Positions 1 through 7,809 of a stretch of DNA of 64,000 nt are shown here, one piece after another. The notes beneath the pieces were generated by a model. It was not told the origin of the DNA. It ran no database searches and saw only the letters and a program-made list of their open reading frames with translations. Position numbers and translations under genes: made by a program. The DNA is from DAOUJH01 sp965116555 (GTDB lineage Bacteria; Chloroflexota; Dehalococcoidia; Lucifugimonadales; QGNO01): the NCBI GenBank assembly GCA_965116555.1, contig OZ220698.1, positions 682,001-746,000 of the forward strand, given 5' to 3'. The stretch's first letter is position 1; the number at the start of each line of letters is the position of its first letter.

Positions 1-2
1 GA

Positions 3-506
3 CTGCGAAACGATGAAAAAGAGAAGGCGGAGCACATCATGCTGGTGGACCTGGGCCGCAACGACGTGGGCCGCGTGGCCGAACCGGGCTCGGTCGAGGT
101 TACCGATCTGATGCGCGTGGTGCGCTACTCCCACGTCATGCACCTGGAGTCGGAGGTGCAGGGCCGCCTCCGCTCAGACAGGACGATGTACGACGCCTTG
201 CGTTGCGCCATGCCGGCGGGGACGCTGTCCGGCGCGCCCAAGATACGCGCCATGGAGATCATAGCCGAGATGGAGCCGGAGAAGCGCGGCCCGTACGGAG
301 CGGCGGTAGGCTACTTCGGCTTTCAGGGCAACATGGACACGGCCATCCCAATCAGGACCATCGTGATGAAGGACGGAATCGCCTATCTGCAAGCGGGCGG
401 CGGCATTGTCTACGACAGCGATCCGGAGTCGGAGTGGCAGGAGACGGAGAACAAGCTGGCGGCGCCGGCGCGAGCCATTGCCATCGCGGAGGGCAGAGCA
501 ACGTGA
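3..506 (+). CDS. trpE: Anthranilate synthase component I, 3' part
   Basis: This is the C-terminal part of the chorismate-using subunit of anthranilate synthase, which makes anthranilate, the first step of tryptophan synthesis, with TrpG supplying ammonia. The open frame runs in from the left edge and shows chorismate-binding family signatures: RNDVGRVA, then GTLSGAPKIRAMEI, then GGGIVYDSDPESEWQETENKL near the C-terminus. The start and the N-terminal feedback-binding region lie outside the window. The stop codon overlaps the GTG start of trpG, which indicates translational coupling. PabB and salicylate synthases share the fold, but the trp genes downstream make TrpE the clear choice. Confidence 0.95.
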   Translation: MRNDEKEKAEHIMLVDLGRNDVGRVAEPGSVEVTDLMRVVRYSHVMHLESEVQGRLRSDRTMYDALRCAMPAGTLSGAPKIRAMEIIAEMEPEKRGPYGAAVGYFGFQGNMDTAIPIRTIVMKDGIAYLQAGGGIVYDSDPESEWQETENKLAAPARAIAIAEGRAT

Positions 507-1066
507 TTCTCCTCATAGACAACTACGACAGCTTCACCTACAACCTGTACCAGTACCTCAGCGAGCTGGGGGCGGATGTCCAGGTGGTGCGCAACGACGC
601 CGTGACCCTGGAAGATATCGAGGAGCTGAGGCCGGAGAAGATCGTTGTCTCGCCGGGGCCGTGCACTCCACTGGAGGCGGGCATCTCCAACGACGTGGTG
701 CGCCAGATGGGAAGGCATACGCCTCTGCTCGGCGTGTGCCTGGGGCACCAGTGCATCGGCTATGCCTTCGGCGCCACCGTGGGCTACGCCGGAGAGATAG
801 TGCACGGGAAAACGTCGCAGGTGAACCACGACGGCAAGGGCGTGTTCAGGGGACTGCCCAACCCGCTGCAAGGGATTCGCTACCATTCGCTGGCGGTGTA
901 CGGGGATACGCTGCCGCCGGAGATAGAGGTCACCGCTACATCGGATAGCGGCGTGGTCATGGGCCTGCGGCACAAGGAGTACCCCATAGAAGGCATCCAG
1001 TTCCACCCGGAATCGATAATGACGGAGTGCGGGAAGGACATTCTGCGCAACTTCTTGGATGGGTGA
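503..1066 (+). CDS. trpG: Anthranilate synthase component II (glutamine amidotransferase)
   Basis: This 187-residue class I glutamine amidotransferase releases ammonia from glutamine and passes it to TrpE. The protein begins ILLIDNYDSFTYNL, has the oxyanion segment SPGPCTP near residue 50, the nucleophile elbow GVCLGHQ with Cys79, and the His168/Glu170 pair in FHPES. Length matches the family. I chose the GTG at 503 because it overlaps the trpE stop and gives the canonical N-terminus; the longer open frame upstream is a trpE shadow. It could also serve 4-amino-4-deoxychorismate synthase, as bifunctional TrpG/PabA proteins do. The next trp gene is displaced about 740 bp by a toxin-antitoxin pair. 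Confidence 0.97.
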   Translation: MILLIDNYDSFTYNLYQYLSELGADVQVVRNDAVTLEDIEELRPEKIVVSPGPCTPLEAGISNDVVRQMGRHTPLLGVCLGHQCIGYAFGATVGYAGEIVHGKTSQVNHDGKGVFRGLPNPLQGIRYHSLAVYGDTLPPEIEVTATSDSGVVMGLRHKEYPIEGIQFHPESIMTECGKDILRNFLDG

Positions 1067-1091
1067 ATGTATGGTATAATATGCCATACAT
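1052..1091 (+). promoter_or_regulatory. Promoter with overlapping palindromic operator for the toxin-antitoxin pair
   Basis: A TTCTTG box (1052-1057), a 17-base spacer and a perfect TATAAT (1075-1080) form a sigma70-like promoter starting inside the last codons of trpG. The -10 box lies between inverted arms ATGTATGG (1067-1074) and CCATACAT (1084-1091), and further TATGG half-sites follow up to the start codon. This is the expected layout for autorepression by a ribbon-helix-helix antitoxin. Repressor binding is inferred, not shown. Confidence 0.65.
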
Positions 1092-1112
1092 TTATATGGC
1101 GTGAGGTATGGT

Positions 1113-1370
1113 ATGCAAAAGAAAATTACGCTATCCCTTGACAATAAGCTTGTAGAAGAGGTTCAGAGGCTCGTGAAAGAGGGTAGGGCGAAGTCCCAGA
1201 GCGAGTTTTTTGGAGAGGCGTTGGAAGCCAGAATTCAACAACTGGAGCGAGAGGAGTGGCGCAGGGCAATGATCGACGCAAGCAAAGACCCCATGTTCCT
1301 CTCCGACGTAGAGCAGGTAACGAAGGACTTTGAACACGCCGACGCGGAATCCGCAGGGATGATCCAGTGA
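1113..1370 (+). CDS. Ribbon-helix-helix (CopG-type) antitoxin
   Basis: This 85-residue protein opens with a short beta strand and two helices (MQKKITLSLDNKLVEEVQRL, then KSQSEFFGEALEARIQQ), the pattern of CopG/MetJ-like DNA-binding antitoxins. The acidic C-terminal tail (DPMFLSDVEQVTKDFEHADAE) would wrap the toxin. I prefer the ATG at 1113, which has GAGG six bases upstream; a GTG at 1101 in frame would add four residues. Its stop overlaps the GTG of the toxin gene. Regulation is probably by its own product acting on the palindrome just upstream. It could be a plain CopG regulator, but the MazF-like partner argues for an antitoxin. Confidence 0.8.
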   Translation: MQKKITLSLDNKLVEEVQRLVKEGRAKSQSEFFGEALEARIQQLEREEWRRAMIDASKDPMFLSDVEQVTKDFEHADAESAGMIQ

Positions 1371-1747
1371 TACCGGTTTGGAGGTGGCGGATAATCAACG
1401 CATACCTGGGCCCTACGGTCGGGTCGGAGCAATCCGGCCTGAGGCCGGTCGTCATCGTCAGCGATGAGGACTACAACCAGGTGGTCAATTTGGCAACCGT
1501 AGTGCCGCTCACCTCCAGAAAACCCGGACGCAGGGTGTACCCTAACGAGGTCCTCCTGGAGGCGGGAGTTGCGGGGCTTTCGCTGGATTCCATCGTGCTT
1601 TCACATCAGATACGAACGATATCCAAGAATCGTTTCAAAGCCACAATAGGCCACTTGGACGATATCGAGAAGCAAGGGCAGGTGCTAGAGTCGATTCGTA
1701 GACATCTTGGAATGGTGGAGAAGGGCGGCACCTGGCTGAACCTGTAA
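1367..1747 (+). CDS. MazF/PemK-family toxin (predicted endoribonuclease)
   Basis: This 126-residue protein has the MazF core: the GSEQSGLRPVVIVSD segment that carries the family's conserved Arg-Pro, followed by NLATVVPLTS and a C-terminal DSIVLSHQIRTISKNR region. MazF toxins cut mRNA and slow growth when the antitoxin is degraded. It starts at GTG 1367, overlapping the antitoxin stop by four bases. The usual N-terminal RGDIW motif is replaced by a shorter WRWRIINAYLGPT, so the first strand diverges and activity is not certain. The pair sits between trpG and trpD in the same direction, so it can be read through from the trp operon as well as from its own promoter. Confidence 0.85.
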   Translation: MIPVWRWRIINAYLGPTVGSEQSGLRPVVIVSDEDYNQVVNLATVVPLTSRKPGRRVYPNEVLLEAGVAGLSLDSIVLSHQIRTISKNRFKATIGHLDDIEKQGQVLESIRRHLGMVEKGGTWLNL

Positions 1748-1805
1748 CGGCGGTTTAGAAACGGACGCCGGAGCAGGATATTCTAGCTGCAACAGAGGAT
1801 GAGAC

Positions 1806-2828
1806 ATGATTCGTGAAGCCATTGCGGAATTGGTAGAAGGCCGTGACCTTTCTCAGGAGGTCGCAGCCCAAGTGATGAACGAGATCATGGAAGGCGATGC
1901 CACGCCTGCCCAGATCGGCGCTTTCGTGACGGCGCTGCGCGTCAAAGGGGAGACCGTTGCCGAGATAACCGGCATGGCCCAGACAATGCGGGCAAACTCT
2001 CTCAAGGTGCAGACAGAAGTCCATGGAGAGAGCCTTGTAGATACGGCGGGCACCGGCGGTGACGGCCAGAATACGATGAACGTTTCCACCGCCGCCGCCG
2101 TGGTCGCGGCGGCGGCAGGCGCAAAGGTGGCCAAGCACGGCAACCGCGGCGCGTCCAGCGTCTGCGGCAGCGCCGACATCTTGGAAGCAAGCGGGGTCAA
2201 GGTGGACGTGGCCCCGGACGGCGTGAAGCGGTGCATTGAGCAGATAGGCATCGGCTTCATGTTTGCTCCTATCTTCCATCCCTCCATGCGCCACGCCGCT
2301 GTTCCCCGACGTGAGATAGGTATACGCACAGTGTTCAACATCCTTGGTCCGCTGACTAACCCCGCCGGCGCCGGAGCGCAGGTGCTTGGCGTCGCTGATC
2401 CGTCATACGGAGACAAAATGGCCAGGGTGCTGGGACGGCTGGGAACGAATCGGGCCATGGTGGTGTACGGCGAAGACGGCATGGACGAACTATCCATTAC
2501 AGGCCCAACCCAGGTCTGGGAGCTCTCCGGTGGACAGGTGAACTCCTACACCGTTACCCCTGAGGACGCCGGCTTGAATCGGGCCTCACTAGACGACATA
2601 CGCGGCGGCAGCCTGGAAAGCAACCTGGAACTCTTCCGCGACGTGCTTCAAGGCGTTGCGGGCCCTGTTCAGGACGTGGTCGTTCTCAACGCCGCCGCAA
2701 CCCTGGTAGTGGCGGGCAAGGCAGACGACCTAGACAGCGGCGTTTCCATGGCGAGTAAAGCGATAAACAGCGGTGCGGCAAAGGAAAAGCTAGAAGCGTT
2801 CGCCGCGCTGACACAGGAGTTGAGCTAG
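1806..2828 (+). CDS. trpD: Anthranilate phosphoribosyltransferase
   Basis: This 340-residue enzyme transfers phosphoribose from PRPP to anthranilate, the second step of tryptophan synthesis. Diagnostic segments are VDTAGTGGDGQNTMNVSTAAA (PRPP-binding Gly loop, near residue 80), KHGNRGASSVCGSADILEA, FAPIFHPSMRHAAVPRREIG and GPLTNPAGA. Length and order match the family. The ATG at 1806 has GAGG shortly upstream. The gene resumes the trp operon after the toxin-antitoxin insertion, and its stop is immediately followed by the ATG of the SDR gene. Confidence 0.97.
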   Translation: MIREAIAELVEGRDLSQEVAAQVMNEIMEGDATPAQIGAFVTALRVKGETVAEITGMAQTMRANSLKVQTEVHGESLVDTAGTGGDGQNTMNVSTAAAVVAAAAGAKVAKHGNRGASSVCGSADILEASGVKVDVAPDGVKRCIEQIGIGFMFAPIFHPSMRHAAVPRREIGIRTVFNILGPLTNPAGAGAQVLGVADPSYGDKMARVLGRLGTNRAMVVYGEDGMDELSITGPTQVWELSGGQVNSYTVTPEDAGLNRASLDDIRGGSLESNLELFRDVLQGVAGPVQDVVVLNAAATLVVAGKADDLDSGVSMASKAINSGAAKEKLEAFAALTQELS

Positions 2829-3617
2829 ATGGACCTGGGACTCAGCGGGAAAACCGCACTCATAACCGGCGGCAGCAGGGGAATTGGCCGGGCCACGGCC
2901 TTAACCCTGGTTGGTGAAGGGTGCCAGGTCGGCATCTGCGCCCGCGGTGAGGAGACGCTAGCCGGAACGCTGGACGAGCTGCGCTCCGTATCATCGGAGG
3001 TTTGGGGCGTCACCGCGGACGTAACCAGCAGGCAGGATGTAGAGCGCTTCATCTCGGAGGGCGCGGCGCACTTCGGCGGGCTGGATGCGCTGGTGTGCAA
3101 CGTGGGCGGCATGCGCGGCAGAGGCTTGCTGGAAGCCAGCGATGAGGAGTGGAGCGAAACGCTTGACCTGAACCTACTCCATTCGGTTCGCGCCATCAGG
3201 GCCGCCGTTGGTTATATGAAGGAACGCGGCGGCTCCGTTGTCATCGTCTCCTCTATATCCGGTTGGAAGCCCGGCCCGCAAGCCCAGTACGGCGCCGCCA
3301 AGGCCGCCGAGATATTTCTGGCATCGTCACTGGCTTGGGAGCTGGCTCCATTCAATATCCGAGTCAACGCAGTCAGCCCTGGCTCCATAATGTTTCGAGG
3401 TGGCGGTTGGGAGAGATTCAAGCAGAACTATCCTGAACAATACGATGAGTGGATGAAGCGGGACCTGCCTTGGCAGCGCCTGGGCACAGACCAGGAAGTC
3501 GCCGATGTCATCGCGTTCATGCTGTCCGAGCGGTCGCGCTGGATAAACGGCGCAAACGTACCGGTTGACGGCGCTCAGGGACGTCCCACCGCCCGCTGGT
3601 ACGATTTCGAGGGTTAG
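2829..3617 (+). CDS. Short-chain dehydrogenase/reductase inside the trp operon
   Basis: This 262-residue classical SDR is an NAD(P)-dependent oxidoreductase of unknown substrate. It shows the nucleotide-binding motif TGGSRGIG near residue 14, NVGG in place of the usual NAG, and the catalytic Ser in VSSISG plus Tyr and Lys in YGAAK. The C-terminus ends with the usual NGANVPVDGAQG. The ATG abuts the trpD stop and trpC follows two bases after its own stop, so it must be co-transcribed with both. SDRs are not part of the known tryptophan pathway. Its product resembles 3-oxoacyl-ACP reductase-like proteins, but I do not assign a substrate. Confidence 0.9.
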   Translation: MDLGLSGKTALITGGSRGIGRATALTLVGEGCQVGICARGEETLAGTLDELRSVSSEVWGVTADVTSRQDVERFISEGAAHFGGLDALVCNVGGMRGRGLLEASDEEWSETLDLNLLHSVRAIRAAVGYMKERGGSVVIVSSISGWKPGPQAQYGAAKAAEIFLASSLAWELAPFNIRVNAVSPGSIMFRGGGWERFKQNYPEQYDEWMKRDLPWQRLGTDQEVADVIAFMLSERSRWINGANVPVDGAQGRPTARWYDFEG

Positions 3618-3619
3618 CT

Positions 3620-4411
3620 ATGAGCGTGGCAATACTCGACCAGATAGTAGAAAAGAAGCGCGAAAGGCTGGCCCGCAGCAAGCAGGAGGAACCCCTGTCT
3701 TCACTGGAAGAGCGGGCCAATGGCACGCCTCCACCACTGGACTTTTCAGGGGCCCTACGCGAACCCGGAGTCCGGCTCATTGCAGAAGCGAAGAAGGCGT
3801 CTCCTTCCAGGGGCGTGCTTCATGAGAACTACGATCCCGTATCGCTGGCGCAAACCTACGCGAAAAACGGAGCTGCTGCCGTTTCCGTGCTCACGGAGGT
3901 CGACCATTTCCAGGGAAGCTTGGAGCACCTGGAAGCGGTCAAGAATTCCGTAAGAGAGGCGGCGCTGCCCGTGCTGCGCAAGGACTTCATCTTCGATCCG
4001 TACCAGGTTGTGGAAGCGCGCGCCAGCGGCGCCGACGCTGTTCTACTTATAGTGGCGATGCTGGATACGACGCAGATCAAGGAGCTGCTAGGAGTGGCGC
4101 AGTCGCTATCTATACAGGCGCTGGTGGAGGTGCACTCGGAGCATGAGCTGGAAATGGCGCTGGAAGCGGACGCCGAGATCATCGGCATCAACCACCGGGA
4201 CCTGAAGACCTTCCAAACGGACATTACATTGTCGCAGAGGCTGAGACCGCTCATTCCGCAAGGAAAGGTGGTAGTTGCGGAGAGCGGCATCAACTCCCGG
4301 GAGGACGTGATTAGGCTCAAGGAATCGCGCATAGACGCGGTACTCGTAGGCGAGGCGCTGGTTACGGCTTCTGACGTAGCGGCCAAAGTGCGGGAGCTGG
4401 CACACTCATGA
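3620..4411 (+). CDS. trpC: Indole-3-glycerol phosphate synthase
   Basis: This 263-residue (beta/alpha)8-barrel enzyme closes the ring to form indole-3-glycerol phosphate. Family markers are LIAEAKKASPSRGV near residue 53, AVSVLTEVDHFQGSLEHL, LRKDFIFDPYQVVEARASGADAVLLIV, IGINHRDLKTF, and the C-terminal phosphate-binding AESGINSREDV and AVLVGEALV. The ATG at 3620 follows the SDR stop by two bases. Its stop overlaps the trpF start as ATGA, so the two are coupled; they are separate genes rather than the TrpC-TrpF fusion of enterobacteria. Confidence 0.97.
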   Translation: MSVAILDQIVEKKRERLARSKQEEPLSSLEERANGTPPPLDFSGALREPGVRLIAEAKKASPSRGVLHENYDPVSLAQTYAKNGAAAVSVLTEVDHFQGSLEHLEAVKNSVREAALPVLRKDFIFDPYQVVEARASGADAVLLIVAMLDTTQIKELLGVAQSLSIQALVEVHSEHELEMALEADAEIIGINHRDLKTFQTDITLSQRLRPLIPQGKVVVAESGINSREDVIRLKESRIDAVLVGEALVTASDVAAKVRELAHS

Positions 4412-5067
4412 CGCAGGTCAAGATTTGCAGCGTGCAAGAGGCGGAGCACATCCTGGCCGCCGCTGAAGCGGGCGCCAACTTTGTCGGGCTGAACTTTGTG
4501 CCCGGAGTGCGCCGTCGTCTGCCTGAGGACAAGGCGAGAGAGATGGTGAGTACGTTCCGAGACAGGTACGGTCGTACCGGCCCCAAGCTGGTGGGTATTT
4601 TCGTAGATCAGTCGCTGGATGAGGTTGACCGCATCCTGCAGGAGTGCGACCTGGATATGGCGCAGCTGAGCGGCCATGAATCCCTGGAGTACGCAAAGCA
4701 GGTTTCCAAGCCTGTGATCAAAGTCGTCCACGTTCCCGCGGAACAGCCGGACGGAGAGGCGATAGCCGGCTTGAGACCGCTGCTTGCCGAACTGGAGTCG
4801 GAGGGAATTTTGCCGCTCCTGCACCCGGACGTAGGCCCCGCTCTTGGCGGCACCGGCGCAGCGTTCGATTGGGAGATTGCTCGCGCCCTGGCAGAGGACA
4901 GTCGCTTTCTAGTCGCCGGGGGTCTGGACCCGGAGAACGTGGCCCAGGCCGTGAGGCAAGTGCAACCCTGGGGCGTGGACGTATCCAGCGGTGTGGAGAC
5001 GGCTGGAATCAAGGACATCGATAAGATAGAGGCCTTTGTGCAAGGGGCAAAAGCGGCCAAGGAGTAG
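4408..5067 (+). CDS. trpF: Phosphoribosylanthranilate isomerase
   Basis: This 219-residue barrel enzyme isomerises phosphoribosylanthranilate to the ribulose form used by TrpC. It begins TQVKICSVQEAEHILAA (catalytic Cys in KIC), has GANFVGLNFVPGVRR, VGIFVDQSLDEV, AQLSGHE, and the C-terminal LVAGGLDPENVAQAV with GVDVSSGVETAGIKD, whose Asp and Gly residues bind phosphate in the family. Two bases separate it from trpB. The pathway order places it after TrpD and before TrpC. Confidence 0.95.
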   Translation: MTQVKICSVQEAEHILAAAEAGANFVGLNFVPGVRRRLPEDKAREMVSTFRDRYGRTGPKLVGIFVDQSLDEVDRILQECDLDMAQLSGHESLEYAKQVSKPVIKVVHVPAEQPDGEAIAGLRPLLAELESEGILPLLHPDVGPALGGTGAAFDWEIARALAEDSRFLVAGGLDPENVAQAVRQVQPWGVDVSSGVETAGIKDIDKIEAFVQGAKAAKE

Positions 5068-5069
5068 AG

Positions 5070-6263
5070 ATGACTATAGAGAGCACACTCCCCAACGAGC
5101 GGGGACGATTCGGGGAATACGGCGGCCGCTTTGTGCCGGAGACGCTTATGGCTGCTCTAGGTGAGCTGGAGGAGGCGTACCGAACGGTACAGAACGACGC
5201 TTCATTTCAAGAGGAGTTGTCGTCGTTGCTTGGGGAGTACGTGGGACGTCCCACTCCTCTATACCATGCCGCCAACCTGAGCCGGTACTTGGGTGGAGCG
5301 CAGGTCTACCTGAAACGGGAGGACCTGGCTCACACCGGCGCTCACAAGATAAACAACGCTATCGGCCAAGGACTGCTGGCAAAACGCATCGGCAAGCGCC
5401 GTATCATTGCAGAGACGGGCGCGGGTCAGCACGGCGTGGCCGCGGCCACCGTCTGCGCCATGCTGGGACTGGAATGCGTGGTGTACATGGGTGAGGAGGA
5501 CATCCGGCGTCAGGCTCCGAATGTTTACCGTATGGAGCTTCTTGGCGCTGATATACGGTCGGTTAGCAGCGGCACCAAGACTCTGAAAGACGCCATAAAC
5601 GAGACGATAAGGGACTGGGTGACCAACGTGGCCACCACGCATTACCTCTTGGGCAGCGCCGTGGGCCCTCATCCCTATCCCATGATGGTGCGCGACTTTC
5701 AATCGGTGATAGGCAGCGAGTGCAGGGGGCAGGTACTTCAAGAAGCGGGAAGGCTTCCGGATTACGTGGTGGCCTGCGTCGGTGGCGGCAGCAACGCCAT
5801 AGGCCTGTTCCATCCGTTCTTGGACGATGCGGATGTGAAACTTGTCGGCGTGGAAGCAGGCGGAGACAGTACCCAGAGCGGTAGAAACGCAGCCTCCCTT
5901 GTGGCGGGCAGGCCAGGAGTGTTGCACGGCTCCTACTCCTACGTGCTGCAGGACGACGACGGCCAGATAATAGGGACTCACAGTGTGTCCGCCGGACTGG
6001 ACTACCCGGGCGTTGGGCCGGAGCATTCCTACCTGAAGGATACGGAGCGCGCCGCTTACGTATCAGCCACCGATGAAGAGGCGTTGCAGGCGTTTGGGCT
6101 GCTATGCCGGACGGAGGGGATTATACCCGCGCTTGAACCCGCTCATGCTTTGGCGTACGTGGCCAAGCTGGCGCCCACTTTGAGCAAGGACTCCGTGGTT
6201 GTGGTCGGGCTGAGCGGCCGCGGCGATAAGGACCTGCAAACGGTGCAGGGATATCTGAAGTAG
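5070..6263 (+). CDS. trpB: Tryptophan synthase beta chain
   Basis: This 397-residue PLP enzyme condenses indole with serine to give tryptophan. It shows the TrpB1 N-terminus GRFGEYGGRFVPETLM, the PLP Lys93 in HTGAHKINNA, ETGAGQHGVA, and the phosphate-binding GGGSNAIG. Full-length TrpB1 proteins normally pair with TrpA, but here trpB is the last gene of the operon: it is followed by 54 bases and then a gene on the other strand. trpA must lie elsewhere or be missing, in which case free indole would be needed. Sequence type is the canonical TrpB1, not the TrpB2 form that works alone. Confidence 0.97.
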   Translation: MTIESTLPNERGRFGEYGGRFVPETLMAALGELEEAYRTVQNDASFQEELSSLLGEYVGRPTPLYHAANLSRYLGGAQVYLKREDLAHTGAHKINNAIGQGLLAKRIGKRRIIAETGAGQHGVAAATVCAMLGLECVVYMGEEDIRRQAPNVYRMELLGADIRSVSSGTKTLKDAINETIRDWVTNVATTHYLLGSAVGPHPYPMMVRDFQSVIGSECRGQVLQEAGRLPDYVVACVGGGSNAIGLFHPFLDDADVKLVGVEAGGDSTQSGRNAASLVAGRPGVLHGSYSYVLQDDDGQIIGTHSVSAGLDYPGVGPEHSYLKDTERAAYVSATDEEALQAFGLLCRTEGIIPALEPAHALAYVAKLAPTLSKDSVVVVGLSGRGDKDLQTVQGYLK

Positions 6264-6317
6264 GAGAGCTTCGGATGTCCGCATGGGGTTCACCTTGCAA
6301 AGCGGGTATCAGTTGGG

Positions 6318-6749
6318 CTAGTGCGGGCTTGACTTAGAGGGCAGTTCCACAGTTGCCGCGCCCGGGGTTGTCTTCTCACCCTTGCCGTTTTCCAGCCAGA
6401 CCTCGCAATCTACCAGGAACCGTGTCTCTTCTTTGTAAACCCTGGTCACCACTCCCTTGCAGTGCAGGGTGTCGTCGGGGAAGTCCATGCCCCTGTGCTG
6501 GCAGCTGAGCTTTCGCAGCCTTCCCGAATCGCCTATCCAGTCGGTGACCAGTTGCGCCAGGAACGCGTTCTTCAGTCCGCCTTGCACCACAACGCCGGGC
6601 AGTCCCCGGCTCTTGGCGAACTCGGAGTCGTAATGAATCTGGTAGAAATCACCGGATGCGCCGCAGTACATCACCAGCATCTGTGTGGTGGGCTGCTTCT
6701 GCAGCGATGGAATGCTCATCCCTTCTCTTACGTCTTCCCAGTACGGCAA
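6318..6749 (-). CDS. MaoC-like acyl dehydratase (single hot-dog domain)
   Basis: This 143-residue hot-dog protein resembles (R)-specific enoyl-CoA hydratases. It begins YWEDVREGMSIPSL and keeps the Asp and His of the hydratase-2 signature in GDFYQIHYD, followed by GLPGVVVQGGLKNAF. It is therefore the probable catalytic half of a two-part dehydratase whose other half is the next gene upstream (6768-7223). The start is a TTG at 6749 behind an AGGAGCGAGG ribosome site. Its C-terminal half (DWIGDSGRLRKL to GAATVELPSK) matches the C-terminal domain of the 448-residue protein at 8471, so the two arose by duplication. Confidence 0.8.
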   Translation of the reverse strand: MPYWEDVREGMSIPSLQKQPTTQMLVMYCGASGDFYQIHYDSEFAKSRGLPGVVVQGGLKNAFLAQLVTDWIGDSGRLRKLSCQHRGMDFPDDTLHCKGVVTRVYKEETRFLVDCEVWLENGKGEKTTPGAATVELPSKSSPH

Positions 6750-6767
6750 TTTGCCTCGCTCCTATTG

Positions 6768-7223
6768 CTAGTAGGTGATCAGCGTCCAGCGCTGGGTGGC
6801 GACAAGCTGGTCTAGCTGGTTGGTATAGGTGAGCTCACGCGTCAGTATGACCATGGGCCCCAGTCTGCCGGTGCGCTCCTTCGTCTCTATCAACGTCTCA
6901 ACAACGGTGATCCGGTCTCCAGCATGCACAGGTTCCAAGTACTGCCACTCGCTGCCGCCGTCCAGCTTGTTGTGCAGCGGGCTTTGCCACTGCGCCTTTG
7001 GCGGGCCCGGCTGCAGTGTGCGAAGGAACGTGGGAGGAGCAATGATTCCCCCGTAGCCGGAATACCGGGCATGCGCTTCATCGCGGTAAAGAGGGTTGGG
7101 GTCTGCTATGGCGTCGGCGAAACGTACAATGGCTCCACGCTCTACTTCGTGCGTCAGCGGTTCCGATGCTACGCCAATCACCTCTCGCAGGCCGTCCGTG
7201 ATAAGGGATCCCAGCTCAGACAT
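6768..7223 (-). CDS. MaoC N-terminal (FAS1-like) hot-dog domain protein
   Basis: This 151-residue protein matches the N-terminal dehydratase domain of MaoC-like two-domain proteins: FADAIADPNPLYRDEAHARY then GGIIAPPTFLRTL. The signature reads DPNPLY, so the catalytic His is replaced by Tyr, as is usual for the non-catalytic substrate-binding half. It likely forms a heterodimer with the downstream MaoC protein. Its ATG lies inside the last codons of the GNAT gene (8-base overlap), which shows one operon from the Nudix gene through to the small MaoC gene. Confidence 0.75.
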   Translation of the reverse strand: MSELGSLITDGLREVIGVASEPLTHEVERGAIVRFADAIADPNPLYRDEAHARYSGYGGIIAPPTFLRTLQPGPPKAQWQSPLHNKLDGGSEWQYLEPVHAGDRITVVETLIETKERTGRLGPMVILTRELTYTNQLDQLVATQRWTLITY

Positions 7224-7809
7224 GCTGGCGGTGCTTGGTGAGGGCTTCCGCCTCTCTGAGAGGGAGGAGCTTTTCTTCTCGGTTTTGCAGCCAGTAGTCG
7301 CGGGTGAGTTCCATCAGGATCAGGTCGCGCCCATTGCGGCGCACCGTGCGCACACTGCGGAATCCGCATCTTTGGAAACTGTTCTGCGCTCGGATGTTCC
7401 AGTCCAGTGTATGCAGATAGAGCCGCTTGAGGTCGGTGGCGCCGAATATGTGGTCTATGAGGCCGACCATGGTGTGGTATCCAAAGCTCTTGCTCCAGTA
7501 GTCCCGGTTGCCTATCATGATACCGAGTTCCGCTTCTCCGAAGTGCGCGTTGATGTCGTAGCACATCACGTTCCCAATATGATTGCCGTCCAGATCGTCT
7601 ATGGCAAGCCGCAGTGACCATGGAGACGGGTATTTTAGGTCATCCTCGTAGTATCTGAGGAACTGTCTGAACGGTTGCATCAGTGGTGTTGTGGCGTCCA
7701 ATTCAGCCAGCTCTTCATCGCAGCGCCAGGCGTAGTCGTCTTCCGCATCCTCGGTGCGCTTGGGCCGGAGGACAACCTTCCCGGCGCGTATGATTTCGGG
7801 CTTCATCAT
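7216..7809 (-). CDS. GNAT-family N-acetyltransferase
   Basis: This 197-residue acetyltransferase uses acetyl-CoA to modify an amine of unknown identity. The N-terminus KVVLRPKRTEDAEDDYAW is the strand-helix start of the RimJ/RimL-like branch, AELGIMIGNRDYWSKSFG is the acetyl-CoA region, and LYLHTLDWNIRAQNSFQRCGFR is the C-terminal Asn/Phe motif. I start at ATG 7809, which overlaps the Nudix stop as ATGA; the longer upstream frame is not supported. The RimI/RimJ branch acetylates ribosomal proteins or small amines, and I do not choose between these. Confidence 0.85.
   Translation of the reverse strand: MMKPEIIRAGKVVLRPKRTEDAEDDYAWRCDEELAELDATTPLMQPFRQFLRYYEDDLKYPSPWSLRLAIDDLDGNHIGNVMCYDINAHFGEAELGIMIGNRDYWSKSFGYHTMVGLIDHIFGATDLKRLYLHTLDWNIRAQNSFQRCGFRSVRTVRRNGRDLILMELTRDYWLQNREEKLLPLREAEALTKHRQHV

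Noticed and set aside
203..502. Long 5' extension of trpG within trpE
   Set aside because: The translation before residue VILLIDNYDS is basic, non-conserved and lies inside trpE; GTG 503 gives the standard TrpG start.
3856..4824. Minus-strand open frame of 322 codons across trpC and trpF
   Set aside because: It spans two certain trp genes on the other strand and has low-complexity Ser/Thr-rich translation typical of antisense frames.
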